From Cohnella pontilimi (GTDB lineage Bacteria > Bacillota > Bacilli > Paenibacillales > Paenibacillaceae): 64,000 bases of DNA. Numbering within the stretch: position 1 is the stretch's first letter; the number at the start of each line of letters is the position of its first letter. This document shows positions 17,976 through 27,419 of this stretch, one piece after another. The translations under genes and the position numbers were made by a program. The notes beneath the pieces are model-generated. The model saw only the letters and a list, made by a program, of their open reading frames with translations, did not search any database and was not told where the DNA came from. Location of the stretch: NCBI RefSeq assembly GCF_005049045.1, contig NZ_SUPK01000003.1:124001-188000 (forward strand), written 5' to 3'.

Positions 17976-18442
17976 TTCTTAAAACAATATGAACTATGGC
18001 GCTTTTGGATTTTACCCTTATGCGCTCATCCCTTGTAATACCCCTGCTTATGACCGTCATCATGATCTTATTTTCCACTTCAATTGCCGTCAGTAAACTG
18101 TACTCTCCGAGATTAGCGTTCTTTAGATCATCTTCATTCGGACTTTTTCCCTCGTACGTGACGATCCACTATGAGGTAGCCCAGCGGTGCCCATTCGGCA
18201 TGGCAAATGGCAAGCTCGCATGTGGATAAATAGTTGAGCTCCTCCTTTCCAGCCGTATGTAACAGGCAGTCCAAACCTACTGGATATATCGTAAAGAATG
18301 GGGCTACTCAGATACGGCATGGAGATTTTTATATTTCCCTTAGTATCCGTCGTCTCTATTTCGCCAAAGCTATATCACCATCGAGTATTGCCAGAATGCT
18401 TTTATCTCTGAGCAATTCGAACATGCACTTTTTTACCTCATT
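17976..18442. other. Probable gene relic beside hsdMS
   Basis: A minus-strand frame around 17863-18160 (with LTAIEVENKIMMTVISR) reads like coding sequence but runs through the terminator and lacks a start. It may be the remains of a gene. Nothing else is clear. Confidence 0.35.
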
Positions 18443-20692
18443 TCAGTTTCTCACCAGAGGCATGATTTCTTCTAATTTGGCAACAATGCGCTGCTGCTCG
18501 GCAAGAGGCGGGATCGGAATTACCATCTTCTTTAAGTGGCTTGGCCCATAATGCTTAATAGTTCCGCCTGCCTTTTGTTCATTAACTTGCTTCATATAAC
18601 AAGGGGATTTGATAAACCATTTAAAGTAATTCTTGTCGATTCCACCATACATCTTGAATCTAATCAAACCTGTATACGGAATAGAGCCAACACATTCTTC
18701 ATTTACTTCTGCTATTTTATCCATAGAAGCGCTTGAGCTGATTACTATATCCCCTAAATCAAGTCTGAAGTGCGACCACTTTGATACAACCATATCTTCG
18801 TCTAAGTAGTTGCATCCTTCTAATGAGACGATGTCAGTTTGCATTCCAGCTATCCTTATTAGTGGAACACCAGTGATTCTAAAATCCACAGCCATTATAC
18901 CAGGGCCCTCTTGAAACAACGACATGTCTGAAATGAACATCCAATTCCATGAATCTGGAATCTCAAATGGAATATAATCATTGTTAGTAATTGCACCACG
19001 GAATGCTTCTTTTTTGTATTTTCCTTCCTTTATAGAACGAGCTTTATCATCCCTACATAATGGAAGAAGTTCATCCGCTGTGCCTTCCTCTGGGCGCTGC
19101 TCGACAAGTTTACCTTGAATCGCCAGCTGCAGGATGGATTTCTGCATATCGGTGGGAAAACGCTTATTTATATCTTCCAGCTTGCTCCACGCCTGTTCAT
19201 AGCGGTCGGTGTACGGCAGCCGCTTTGTCCCTCCAAGAATAGCCGTGATATCAGCAAGTACCCGGTCAATCTCGGCATTCAAAGATGCCCTCTGCTCCTC
19301 GTACCGCAGAATTAAATCCATCGGGTTAAGAACCTCTTCTTCCTCATGTGGATAGCCACACTGATCGAGGTTATACCCCAACCCCTCGGAAAGCTGCTGG
19401 ACTGTGTATTTTTTTGCCTTGTCAAAGCCGTCTACGCTGAGTTCCTGCCGATTATCCCACCATTCGACTACCGGTGCGAAATGCTCTAGTTTCATAGGCT
19501 TTGTTTTGGAGAAGTGCTTATAACCCTCCGGCTTATCCAAACGGTAGTACCATGTCTCCGTGGTAGGCTTTGTTCGGTCGAAGAACAGAATGTTCGTGGT
19601 GATAGGGGTATATGGAGAGAACACGCTACCCGGCAGACGGATAATAGTGTGCAGATTAAATTCAGAAAGCAGTTTCTTCTTGATGGCAACCTTGGCATTG
19701 TCTGTGCCGAACATAAAACCATCCGGCAGGATAACAGCCGCGCGGCCGTTTTTCTTCAAGCGGTACATGATAACAGACATAAACAGATCTGCCGTTTCAC
19801 TGCTGGCAAGGTCGGATGGAAAATGGTTCTTAACCGCTGCCTTTTCGCTGCCGCCATACGGAGGATTCATCAAAATTACGTCAAACTGATCGTCTTCCGT
19901 ATAATCCAGTACATTACGCAGCAGAGAGTTGTCATGATAGATTTTCGGTACGTCCAGACCGTGGAGCAGCATATTCGTGATGCAAAGTATGTACGGAAAC
20001 TGCTTCTTCTCAATGCCATAGATGGAATTATCATAATCAGCCTGGTCATCCGTGTTCTGAATTAGTGGAGCCAGTTCTTTCAGCCAGCTTGTGATGAAGC
20101 CGCCGGTGCCGCAGGCAAAATCCGCCATCTTCTCACCGATTTTTGGCTGAATCATTTTTGCCATGAATTCCGTTACCGCACGAGGTGTATAAAACTCACC
20201 GGCAGAGCCTGCACTCTGCAATTCGCGCAAGATGGATTCATAGATTTCACCGAATGCATGGCTTTCCTCATAGTCACTAAAGTCCAGTTCGTCAATGACG
20301 TTGATAATCTGACGAAGCAGGACGCCGTCTTTCATATAGTTGTTGGCATCTTCAAAGGTCGTCTTTACAATGGACTTTTTGATGGGGGTGTCCGGGGTGA
20401 CATTCAGACCCTTGAGCGTGGGAAACAAAGTGTTGTTGACAAAGTTCAGTAGCGTATTACCGGTCATGGCTTTGCCACTCTTGTCATCAACGGCCCAACT
20501 GCTCCAACGGCATTCTTCCGGGATAATGGACTGATAATCGTCCTCATCCATTTCCCAGTCCTGCTCCTTGGAGTCATATACCTTTAAAAAGAGCATCCAC
20601 GCAATCTGTTCGATGCGTTGGGCGTCTCCGTTAATACCGGCATCGTTGCGCATGATGTCACGGATTCTCTTCACAAAATTTGATAAACTCAT
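18443..20692 (-). CDS. hsdM: Type I restriction-modification HsdM-HsdS fusion
   Basis: The 749-residue protein carries an HsdM N-terminal domain (1-130), an N6-adenine methylase with motif I FACGTGGF (192-199) and NPPYG (276-280), and then, from about residue 500, a linker and one target recognition domain. The end, PLAEQQRIVAKLEEIMPLV, is a typical HsdS conserved helix. Normal HsdS proteins have two recognition domains; only one is present, so the complex must dimerise through half-subunits or recognise a palindromic site. It follows hsdR on the same strand with a gap of four bases. The abrupt end suggests either a natural half-specificity fusion or loss of a second domain. Confidence 0.9.
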   Translation of the reverse strand: MSLSNFVKRIRDIMRNDAGINGDAQRIEQIAWMLFLKVYDSKEQDWEMDEDDYQSIIPEECRWSSWAVDDKSGKAMTGNTLLNFVNNTLFPTLKGLNVTPDTPIKKSIVKTTFEDANNYMKDGVLLRQIINVIDELDFSDYEESHAFGEIYESILRELQSAGSAGEFYTPRAVTEFMAKMIQPKIGEKMADFACGTGGFITSWLKELAPLIQNTDDQADYDNSIYGIEKKQFPYILCITNMLLHGLDVPKIYHDNSLLRNVLDYTEDDQFDVILMNPPYGGSEKAAVKNHFPSDLASSETADLFMSVIMYRLKKNGRAAVILPDGFMFGTDNAKVAIKKKLLSEFNLHTIIRLPGSVFSPYTPITTNILFFDRTKPTTETWYYRLDKPEGYKHFSKTKPMKLEHFAPVVEWWDNRQELSVDGFDKAKKYTVQQLSEGLGYNLDQCGYPHEEEEVLNPMDLILRYEEQRASLNAEIDRVLADITAILGGTKRLPYTDRYEQAWSKLEDINKRFPTDMQKSILQLAIQGKLVEQRPEEGTADELLPLCRDDKARSIKEGKYKKEAFRGAITNNDYIPFEIPDSWNWMFISDMSLFQEGPGIMAVDFRITGVPLIRIAGMQTDIVSLEGCNYLDEDMVVSKWSHFRLDLGDIVISSSASMDKIAEVNEECVGSIPYTGLIRFKMYGGIDKNYFKWFIKSPCYMKQVNEQKAGGTIKHYGPSHLKKMVIPIPPLAEQQRIVAKLEEIMPLVRN

Positions 20693-20696
20693 AAAA

Positions 20697-23048
20697 TTAA
20701 CCTACCTTATAAAGTTCTTTTTCCAGTTCCCGGATGGCTTTCAAATATCCTTCTTTTCCGCCGAAGTACTGAGCAATCTTTGAAGGCTTTCCAAATTTAA
20801 GGAATGGGTCAAGCTTCAAAATTTCTGTTTTCTCAATCTCATAAATTCCTGTATTCATATACTTGTCAAGGAGCGCTTCCAGGACGTCACGAGCCACACC
20901 TTTAAACCTACTAAGGAAATCACGTTTTTTCACGTTGTTAGCACGTTCAATCCGGGTCAGAGGCTTCTGGCTAAACGCGACATGGCATATGAAATCAAAA
21001 TCGTCCACATCGGACATATTCTGATCAGCCTTCATGACTTCTAAATCGATGCCGCGCTCCAATAGCAAATCACGTATGCTTTCTTTCTTCTCCTCGGCAG
21101 ACCACTGTTGTATGAAATTATCAAGAGAAGCGTATGTACCGAGAATGTTGGATTTGGTATAGTCCACAATGCTTTCCTGACGGAGCAGTTTTCCGTTGGC
21201 GTCATAAACCGAAACAGTCTTGCCTATCACCTTGACCGTACAGCCGTGTTCATCAACGATTGGCTTTTCTTTCGGATCAGGGCCGGGGCCGGGAAGTGTT
21301 ACAGGGCCTGTTCCACCAGGCTTTGTGCCACCTTTGCCGTAATCATCATCCTGCTCAATAGGACCGTCCCAATCAGGGTCTGCAAACAGGCGCGTGACAT
21401 TGCGGAAATCCATGACCATAAAGTGCGTTTTACCTTCCTTCTCACGGAGCCGAGTGCCGCGACCAATGATCTGCTTGAACTCGGTCATAGAGCCAATCAT
21501 TTGGTCGAGGACAATCAGCTTGGTCATCTTGCAGTCTGCGCCGGTGGAGAGAAGTTTCGATGTGGTCGCTATCACAGGGTACAGAGCAGAAACAGAGATG
21601 AAATAATCCAATTTGTTCTTGCCATATACATCGCTCCCGGTAATGCGTACAACATAATCCGGGTTCTTCTGAACCATATCAGAGTTGAGGTTGGTCAGCG
21701 CAATCCGCATCCGCTCGGCGTGCTCCTCCGTTGCGCAGAACACAATGGTTTTCTGCATTCTGTCCGTACTTTTCATATATTCCGTAATTTCGCGGGCAAC
21801 CTCATATGTGCGATCTTCAATGATGATGTTGTAATCAAAGTCGCTGTTAGTGTAGATTCGGTCTTCAATTTCTTTGCCGTTCTTATCCAACTGTCCTTTA
21901 TATGGACGCCAGCCTTCGCCTATGTTGGTACGGATGTTGATTACCTTGAACGGAGCAAGGAAACCGTCCTCAATACCATCACGCAAACTGTAGGAGTAAA
22001 TCGGCTCACCGAAATAATCGATGTTGGAAATGTATTTTGTTTCCTTTGGCGTAGCGGTCATACCGATCTGCGTGGCCGAGGAGAAGTAATCGAGTATCTT
22101 ACGCCAGTTGCTGTCCTTCTTTGCGGAACCCCGGTGACACTCATCCACGATGATGAGGTCGAAGAAGTCCTTCTGGAAAAGAGACGCAAATCGCATGACG
22201 GGATCGTCATCCGGAGCACTGTCATCGTTGTCATCATTTCCAGCAAGCTGCTGGTACAACGAGAAATAGACTTCATGAGAAGTGATGGTGATGGGGTCAT
22301 CTTTCGTAAAATTAATTTTATGGATTGTCTTTTCAAGCGGAGCAAAATCCTGCTGAATGGACTGGTCAACAAGAATATTACGGTCAGCAAGATACAGCAC
22401 CTTTTTCTTCATGCCACTTTTCAGCAAACGGTAGACGATTTGAAATGCCGTGTAGGTTTTTCCAGTACCGGTAGCCATAACAAGAAGAAGGCGCTGCTGC
22501 CCCTTGGCAATAGCGTCCACAGTGCGGTTGACTGCATTACGCTGATAATAGCGCGGAGTATAAGTTGTCTGGCTTGTATAATATGGCTGAGAGATGATGT
22601 GTTTTTGCTGATTATTAAGACCGCTACCACCATTGGCTTCTGCCTGGTATCTGGAGATCAGTTCATCGGGAGAAGGAAACTCAGACAAAGAAATCTGTCG
22701 TTCCTGTCCAGTCAGAAAGTCGTGCTCATAAAAAGCATCACCATTAGAACTGTACGCAAACGGCACATCAAGCATCTGCGCATAGGTCATGGCTTGCTGC
22801 AAACCGAAGGATACCGTATGATTGTTATCTTTGGCTTCAACTATAGCAATCGGGTTGTTGACATTGATATAAAGAACATAGTCTGCCTTTTTCGGCTTTT
22901 CACGGAACACAAGATTACCTTTGAGGTTGATTTTACCGTCTGTAATCTTGGTTTCCATCGTAATATGGTCAACGTTCCATTTTGCGGTTATTGCCGGAGT
23001 GATATAGCGGAGCTTGATGTCTTCTTCAGTCATCTGTTTTTTGTCCAT
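20697..23048 (-). CDS. hsdR: Type I restriction enzyme R subunit
   Basis: The motor and nuclease subunit has an N-terminal PD-(D/E)xK nuclease (DYVLY then IVEAKD, residues 56-74), then a DEAD-type helicase with Walker A MATGTGKTYT, DECHRGSAKK and MTATPKET, and a C-terminal region for HsdM contact. At about 784 residues it is in the range of the shorter R subunits. The ATG at 23048 overlaps the stop of the XRE gene (TGATG), so regulator and nuclease are coupled. Restriction is placed first and modification second in the transcript, which makes regulator control important. Confidence 0.93.
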   Translation of the reverse strand: MDKKQMTEEDIKLRYITPAITAKWNVDHITMETKITDGKINLKGNLVFREKPKKADYVLYINVNNPIAIVEAKDNNHTVSFGLQQAMTYAQMLDVPFAYSSNGDAFYEHDFLTGQERQISLSEFPSPDELISRYQAEANGGSGLNNQQKHIISQPYYTSQTTYTPRYYQRNAVNRTVDAIAKGQQRLLLVMATGTGKTYTAFQIVYRLLKSGMKKKVLYLADRNILVDQSIQQDFAPLEKTIHKINFTKDDPITITSHEVYFSLYQQLAGNDDNDDSAPDDDPVMRFASLFQKDFFDLIIVDECHRGSAKKDSNWRKILDYFSSATQIGMTATPKETKYISNIDYFGEPIYSYSLRDGIEDGFLAPFKVINIRTNIGEGWRPYKGQLDKNGKEIEDRIYTNSDFDYNIIIEDRTYEVAREITEYMKSTDRMQKTIVFCATEEHAERMRIALTNLNSDMVQKNPDYVVRITGSDVYGKNKLDYFISVSALYPVIATTSKLLSTGADCKMTKLIVLDQMIGSMTEFKQIIGRGTRLREKEGKTHFMVMDFRNVTRLFADPDWDGPIEQDDDYGKGGTKPGGTGPVTLPGPGPDPKEKPIVDEHGCTVKVIGKTVSVYDANGKLLRQESIVDYTKSNILGTYASLDNFIQQWSAEEKKESIRDLLLERGIDLEVMKADQNMSDVDDFDFICHVAFSQKPLTRIERANNVKKRDFLSRFKGVARDVLEALLDKYMNTGIYEIEKTEILKLDPFLKFGKPSKIAQYFGGKEGYLKAIRELEKELYKVG

Positions 23049-23272
23049 CACAAAATATCGCTCCTTTCCTCATCCGGTATGTAGTCCACAACGTCACCGT
23101 AATTACAGCCAAGTGTACTGCAAATCTTATCCAGAACATTTAGCATTACTGGCTCGTCTCGGCGTAGCTTGGTCATGGTGTTCGGAGACACGCCTGATGC
23201 TTTACGCAAGTCTGCCTTGCTCATTTTTTTATCAACAAGCAATTTCCAAAGTTTATTGTACGAAACAGCCAT
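23048..23272 (-). CDS. XRE-family transcriptional regulator of the RM operon
   Basis: This Cro/C1-type helix-turn-helix protein has about 74 residues: KKMSKADLRKASGVSPNTMT is the helix-turn-helix. I start at the ATG at 23272 because TAGGAGG precedes it. It is the first gene of the hsd operon and probably acts as a C-protein-like controller. The palindrome at 23293-23331 lies just upstream and overlaps the promoter, which fits autoregulation. Confidence 0.85.
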   Translation of the reverse strand: MAVSYNKLWKLLVDKKMSKADLRKASGVSPNTMTKLRRDEPVMLNVLDKICSTLGCNYGDVVDYIPDEERSDIL

Positions 23273-23292
23273 AATAAGCCTCCTATACAACA

Positions 23293-23331
23293 TTACGAAA
23301 TATTATATCATTTAGTCTGAATATTTCGTAA
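23293..23331 (-). promoter_or_regulatory. Operator-promoter of the hsd operon
   Basis: Perfect 12-base arms (TTACGAAATATT at 23293-23304 and its inverse at 23320-23331) flank 15 bases. On the minus strand, TATAAT lies at 23302-23307 and a weak -35 (TTACGA) 18 bases upstream. Both arms overlap promoter elements, so a bound dimer would block RNA polymerase. Confidence 0.75.
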
Positions 23332-23781
23332 GGTCTTGCGAGAACTTCGCAAAAGGAGAAAGTCAGCAAAAAAGAAAGACTACGCAAAAGCAGCCTTAAA
23401 ACCTTAGGTTCAGTCTTTACTTTCAAGTCTCCGCTTGAATAGAGTCGGTCAATAATTTACTTGTTTCAGGCAAATCCCTTTCCCATTCGGCGGTTCCTTC
23501 TGAGACATCATTCCCGTTAGCTACATAGAAGCCCCTAATCTAACTTCAAAATGGGGAATGAGATAACGCCAAGCCGGTATCGGCGGTCTAATTGAATTCA
23601 AAGAAGGTGCGAAATATCCACGATTTGGGAATCACGAGAGTTAAGTGGGTGGAAAGAGGAAAATCCCTCCACCAATAGTGCACTGGAGGTGAGAGCTCCG
23701 TCCATCATAATTTTTTCAGGTATTCTTTTAATATCATCCATGAAGTGTCACCGCTTCCGTTGGATCTGTATTCTTTCAAAA
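23332..23781. other. Intergenic stretch, no gene seen
   Basis: I find no supported gene or RNA in this stretch between the RM operon and the small membrane protein. Confidence 0.4.
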
Positions 23782-24186
23782 TTATTTTAATTTACTATCA
23801 ATCCTTGTCAGTAATTGAATAACTTCAGAAAATCCAATAAACAAGCATCCAGTAATAATGCCTGAAAACATATAAGCAAGAACATTCTCTTTGTCAGGTA
23901 TTTGTATGAGACCTGAAATCACACCACCTATAATTGTGAGCCAGCCGATAATATTAATTATTTCACCAACGGTATTTTTCTTTATCTCATTTCGTGGTGG
24001 GTCTTGACTGATGTAATTTTCCTTACCGTCCCACTCAAAAGAACCTTCAGAAACCTCCACTTTGCCTAGAAACGGAAGTTCACCTACACGCACGCTTTCT
24101 CTTAGATGTTTTATCGAGGCTAGTTCTTTAGTGACTTGTTCAGTTAGAGACCAGTCGTTCTTTTCTCTTTTAACGTATATTTTCAA
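23782..24186 (-). CDS. Small membrane protein of unknown function
   Basis: A soluble N-terminal half of about 75 residues is followed by two membrane helices (about 75-95 and 103-123) and a short tail. The start is TTG with GGGGG upstream. I recognise no family. It is transcribed away from the terminator at 24221 and stands alone. Confidence 0.6.
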   Translation of the reverse strand: MKIYVKREKNDWSLTEQVTKELASIKHLRESVRVGELPFLGKVEVSEGSFEWDGKENYISQDPPRNEIKKNTVGEIINIIGWLTIIGGVISGLIQIPDKENVLAYMFSGIITGCLFIGFSEVIQLLTRIDSKLK

Positions 24187-24220
24187 AAAGAGACATCCCC
24201 CATCAAATGAATACTTTGCA

Positions 24221-24260
24221 AAAAAAGCCTCAGAGCGGTGCTACCGCTTGAGGCTTTTTT
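24221..24260. terminator. Strong hairpin with A and T runs on both sides
   Basis: The arms AAGCCTCAGAGCGG and CCGCTTGAGGCTT pair with one mismatch. A-runs and T-runs on either side allow it to work in both directions. Confidence 0.7.
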
Positions 24261-24754
24261 ACCTGTGCTTCCGGATTATTTCCATAATATCACAATTCAG
24301 ATCTATTGTCTATAATGTCGATTTTTGAATGTTTGTAGTTCTTAAAGTGCTCGATAAAAGTGTTATTCGGTTCTTTCTTCAATTGAGCCGCCAACAACTT
24401 CCAAGAAGCCAGCAGCGCATGACTCTAATGGAAGTAAAACGTTGCAAAAAAATAAAGCTTAGTATTAGTTTGCCACGGTGGCAATTTATTGAGTTAAGTA
24501 ACAGTAGTTGTAGCTTAACTTAAATAATTGCCAAGTGAAGAAAACCCGCGGAGCTACTTTGTGTCCGCGGGTTTTCCTTCATTAACATTATCTATAGTCA
24601 TTGTCAATTTGAACTTTTGGCTATCAATTGCTTACCTAAAATAACTTTTGGCAAGGTAGCCCGAATGTCAGTTGCACCCGGCACTCAAGTTATTGAGGTC
24701 ATCCCCATATTCCTTGACTGGTTCCCACGAAGTAACTTACGGCCACTCCGCATT
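24261..24754. other. Intergenic stretch with bidirectional terminator at 24541-24575
   Basis: No gene is seen. A perfect 12-base hairpin (AAAACCCGCGGA / TCCGCGGGTTTT) lies at 24541-24575 and probably terminates the MBL-fold gene on the minus strand. Confidence 0.6.
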
Positions 24755-25639
24755 TCAAAGATTGAGAGTACCAATGTAGTTCAAATGCTTGTGCTGGGTC
24801 ATACGCTCGTCATCGAGGAAATCCACATAGTATTTAAATTCCGAAACGTATACATGTACTTTCTTATAGCCACAATCAAACATAATATCACCGGCAGAAT
24901 TTTGAGTGATGGTGTTATACCCTTGATAATAATTTAAGTATTCTGATGATGCTTCTCCGATTACGATTATTTTGGGCTTCATCTTCTCTAGTAACGCACC
25001 TGGAATCTTACCGCTATTCCGTCCATGATGAGGAGCGAATAAAATATCTACCTCAGGCCAATCCACATGTTCCTGAATCTTTTCCATGAAGTCTGTTTCC
25101 AGATCACCCATCCAAAGGGCCTTTACACCGTCTTCTAGATAATATTTTATGATTGCCGAAATATTATTAGGGCTTTTGCCTTGTTTCGCATTATCTAAAG
25201 CCTTTATATAATCGATGTTATTCAGATCCGGCCAAAGAATATTTATTCCCGAGCTGCCGCGTTCATCATCCCCTATATTCATCCACTTACGGCTGCAATC
25301 CTTATATATATGAAATGCTACCGATGAATTTCGCAGTTCGCAGTATTTTTGAAAATCAACACTTGGGTCGGCCTTTGTTGCCTCATTCATTACACAATAA
25401 AAATTTTCTATCCCCATTTTCTCCTCTAGGTATGTAAGGCCAAGAATGTGATCCTCGTCGGGATGAGTGGAAATGAATCTTTTTATCCCTTTATCCCTGG
25501 ACTCCGTAATCAGTTCACCTACTATTAGATCCTTTTTCTCATCATCAAGACAACAATCAATAATAGTGAAGTTATCACTATTGTGCTGAATGTAGAATGT
25601 GTCGCCGTCTCCAACTGAGAATGATTTTATTATACTCAT
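24755..25639 (-). CDS. MBL-fold hydrolase, ComEC/Rec2-like
   Basis: The protein of 294 residues is a metallo-beta-lactamase fold with the metal motif THPDEDHILG (HxDxDH), a later GDLE and APHHGRNSG. These are the marks of ComEC-like and related phosphodiesterase-type members. No membrane segments or signal peptide are present, so it acts in the cytosol or at the membrane through a partner. GGAGG precedes the ATG, which overlaps the stop of the upstream membrane-protein gene (ATGA). Nuclease or cyclic-nucleotide hydrolysis is possible; the substrate is unknown. Confidence 0.88.
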   Translation of the reverse strand: MSIIKSFSVGDGDTFYIQHNSDNFTIIDCCLDDEKKDLIVGELITESRDKGIKRFISTHPDEDHILGLTYLEEKMGIENFYCVMNEATKADPSVDFQKYCELRNSSVAFHIYKDCSRKWMNIGDDERGSSGINILWPDLNNIDYIKALDNAKQGKSPNNISAIIKYYLEDGVKALWMGDLETDFMEKIQEHVDWPEVDILFAPHHGRNSGKIPGALLEKMKPKIIVIGEASSEYLNYYQGYNTITQNSAGDIMFDCGYKKVHVYVSEFKYYVDFLDDERMTQHKHLNYIGTLNL

Positions 25640-26388
25640 TTGGATCCTCCCGACTTATTAGTATTTAGCTCGTCGCAAACCTCGAGTAGTGTCCGAGCAT
25701 AAGCCATTGCAGTCGTATGAACAACGTGCTTCGTCACTACGATTAATACAGTAGTAATGGCAATGCTGTAGATGATAGTGATCCAATACAATGGTGGAAC
25801 GTTGTCTAATCTAAGTTCATAACGCGAGTAAATGTATGCCGAAGTGCTAAGCAACACCAGCACGTTAAAAGGAATGGCAAATGGCCGTAAAGCCCAAAAG
25901 TTTCGAACCCCCCCATAGTTAATGTTTTCGTGAAAGAGTAAGGAATATTTATTGGTGTCCCGTGTTTGGGTGATTAGCCATTTAACCGCCGACTGATATA
26001 TCTCGTCGGCTTTTTTTGGATCCTCCATCTCCTCCTCTTTAGTTGGCATACTGAGATTCGGTACGTTTTTACTAAGAAAGTCGTGGTATCTTGCCTTTGT
26101 GTACGAATCAAAATAAGTATCCCTATGCCTTAAATGCCTAGTCGTCGGCAATCCTTCCCATGATGCTATTAGTTCTTTTTCTTTCTCTTTTCCTATTTTT
26201 CTAACAACTTTGGTCAAAAAAGACAATGCCAACACCAAAAATATTAAACCTGCTGTGATATTTGGGAGCACTCGCAGCTCTTCGATCAAACAATATGCCG
26301 CAATGTAGAACGGAGAAATGATGACTAAAACCGGGAACAGGCGGGTGTTTCGCTCGTATCGGTTAAAAATTAGTTTTACGATATTCAT
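25636..26388 (-). CDS. Membrane protein partner of the MBL-fold hydrolase
   Basis: I start at the ATG at 26388 (MNIVKLIFNRYERNTRLF) because AAGGGG precedes it; an in-frame start at 26514 is possible but less supported. The 250-residue protein has two N-terminal and two C-terminal membrane helices enclosing a soluble region of about 110 residues. It is coupled to the MBL gene through a four-base overlap, so the two products probably work together. I recognise no family. A two-gene unit of membrane protein plus hydrolase in an accessory island resembles abortive-infection modules in layout only. Confidence 0.75.
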   Translation of the reverse strand: MNIVKLIFNRYERNTRLFPVLVIISPFYIAAYCLIEELRVLPNITAGLIFLVLALSFLTKVVRKIGKEKEKELIASWEGLPTTRHLRHRDTYFDSYTKARYHDFLSKNVPNLSMPTKEEEMEDPKKADEIYQSAVKWLITQTRDTNKYSLLFHENINYGGVRNFWALRPFAIPFNVLVLLSTSAYIYSRYELRLDNVPPLYWITIIYSIAITTVLIVVTKHVVHTTAMAYARTLLEVCDELNTNKSGGSK

Positions 26389-26625
26389 GAATAGCCCCTT
26401 AAAAGTGACAAAGTTGTGAGGATTTAGATCAATGATAAGAGATAAGAGAGCTGATGTAAACAAGAAAATCACGAACACACGTTTGCTATTCCCGCAACTT
26501 TGGCTTAAGCTCAAGTCATAACCACTGGCTTAGCCGATGGCTTCCATCAGCCCTATAAGGGCATGGTGCAAGCAAGCGCCTCGGTACTGTTATTCATGAC
26601 CTTGTCCTCCTTGGACATAAAAAAA

Positions 26626-26656
26626 TAGGGAGGCGTGACGTTAGTCGCTCTCCCTA
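26626..26656 (-). terminator. Terminator after the 163-residue gene
   Basis: The stem (TAGGGAG / CTCCCTA with a one-base bulge in the inner pairs) is followed on the minus strand by a run of seven T. Confidence 0.75.
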
Positions 26657-26668
26657 GAAATGCATTTA

Positions 26669-27160
26669 TTAGTCGTGTTCATCAATGTATTCCTTAAAGT
26701 GTCCCCATGCTTCGGCTTCTGGGTTTATCTCTCGATCTTCATCATAGTAATCTCTTTCATTATAGTAATTCTCGTCGCCTGGCTTATAAAACCAAGGCAT
26801 CGCCTCTTCTTCAGCAGATACTTGGTCATTTTCATTGTTATCATGCGACCTAATTACGGATCTGGTTGAGAGTTGTATTAAATCAGCAATTATAAATAGC
26901 CCGTTGTTGTAAGTATCGTCATCGAATCGGTCTTGAAATCCGGAATAACTATCAAGGATTAAGTTATGAAAATATTCCATCTCATTATCGTGTGGCATCA
27001 TTCCTGTAATTAATGAGTTGAATAATACTTTTACATTTTTTTCTTTAACATATTGAATAACTTGATGCTTTTCTATTGTCTTGCCCTTACGAATTGCTTC
27101 TATTATTGAAATGTTAGTCCGCGTTAGCATATCAAGATGTCTTTGATGTTGAAACTCCAT
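26669..27160 (-). CDS. Hypothetical protein with acidic tail, 163 residues
   Basis: The N-terminal half is helical and moderately charged. The C-terminal third is very acidic and rich in Tyr, Asp and Glu (ENYYNERDYYDEDREINPEA). GGAGGAG precedes the ATG. A terminator follows 13 bases after the stop. No family recognised. The acidic tail could mimic DNA or bind protein, but this is speculation. Confidence 0.65.
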   Translation of the reverse strand: MEFQHQRHLDMLTRTNISIIEAIRKGKTIEKHQVIQYVKEKNVKVLFNSLITGMMPHDNEMEYFHNLILDSYSGFQDRFDDDTYNNGLFIIADLIQLSTRSVIRSHDNNENDQVSAEEEAMPWFYKPGDENYYNERDYYDEDREINPEAEAWGHFKEYIDEHD

Positions 27161-27342
27161 CTTTACTCCTCCATTAACGTTTTAATTTACAATTCGACAC
27201 CAGGAGGGGATTCCCTTTAAATTCCCTTTAATATGCTGAATCAATGAGGTTGGAAGTGTTTTAGGAACTTTATCTTGCGATTATTGGAATTATTCTCAAC
27301 GGCTTAAAGATAAAGATCATATATTCTGCCCGATCGCAAAAC

Positions 27343-27370
27343 AGGCTGCCGTTGTTGTGTTCGGCAGCCT
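27343..27370 (-). terminator. Terminator of the zinc-ribbon-like gene
   Basis: The nine-base arms AGGCTGCCG and CGGCAGCCT pair perfectly, and TGTTTTGC follows on the minus strand. Confidence 0.65.
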
Positions 27371-27419
27371 ATTGTCGTTTACTATTGTACACATTCGAAT
27401 AACAGCATCCAGTATGTAA

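Noticed and set aside
17863-18160. Minus-strand gene across 17863-18160
   Set aside because: The frame crosses the terminator of the small plus-strand gene and lacks a start; kept only as a possible relic.
21108-23084. Long plus-strand open frame of 658 codons
   Set aside because: It is entirely antisense to hsdR, which has all expected motifs; its own translation shows no domain and it has no ribosome-binding site.
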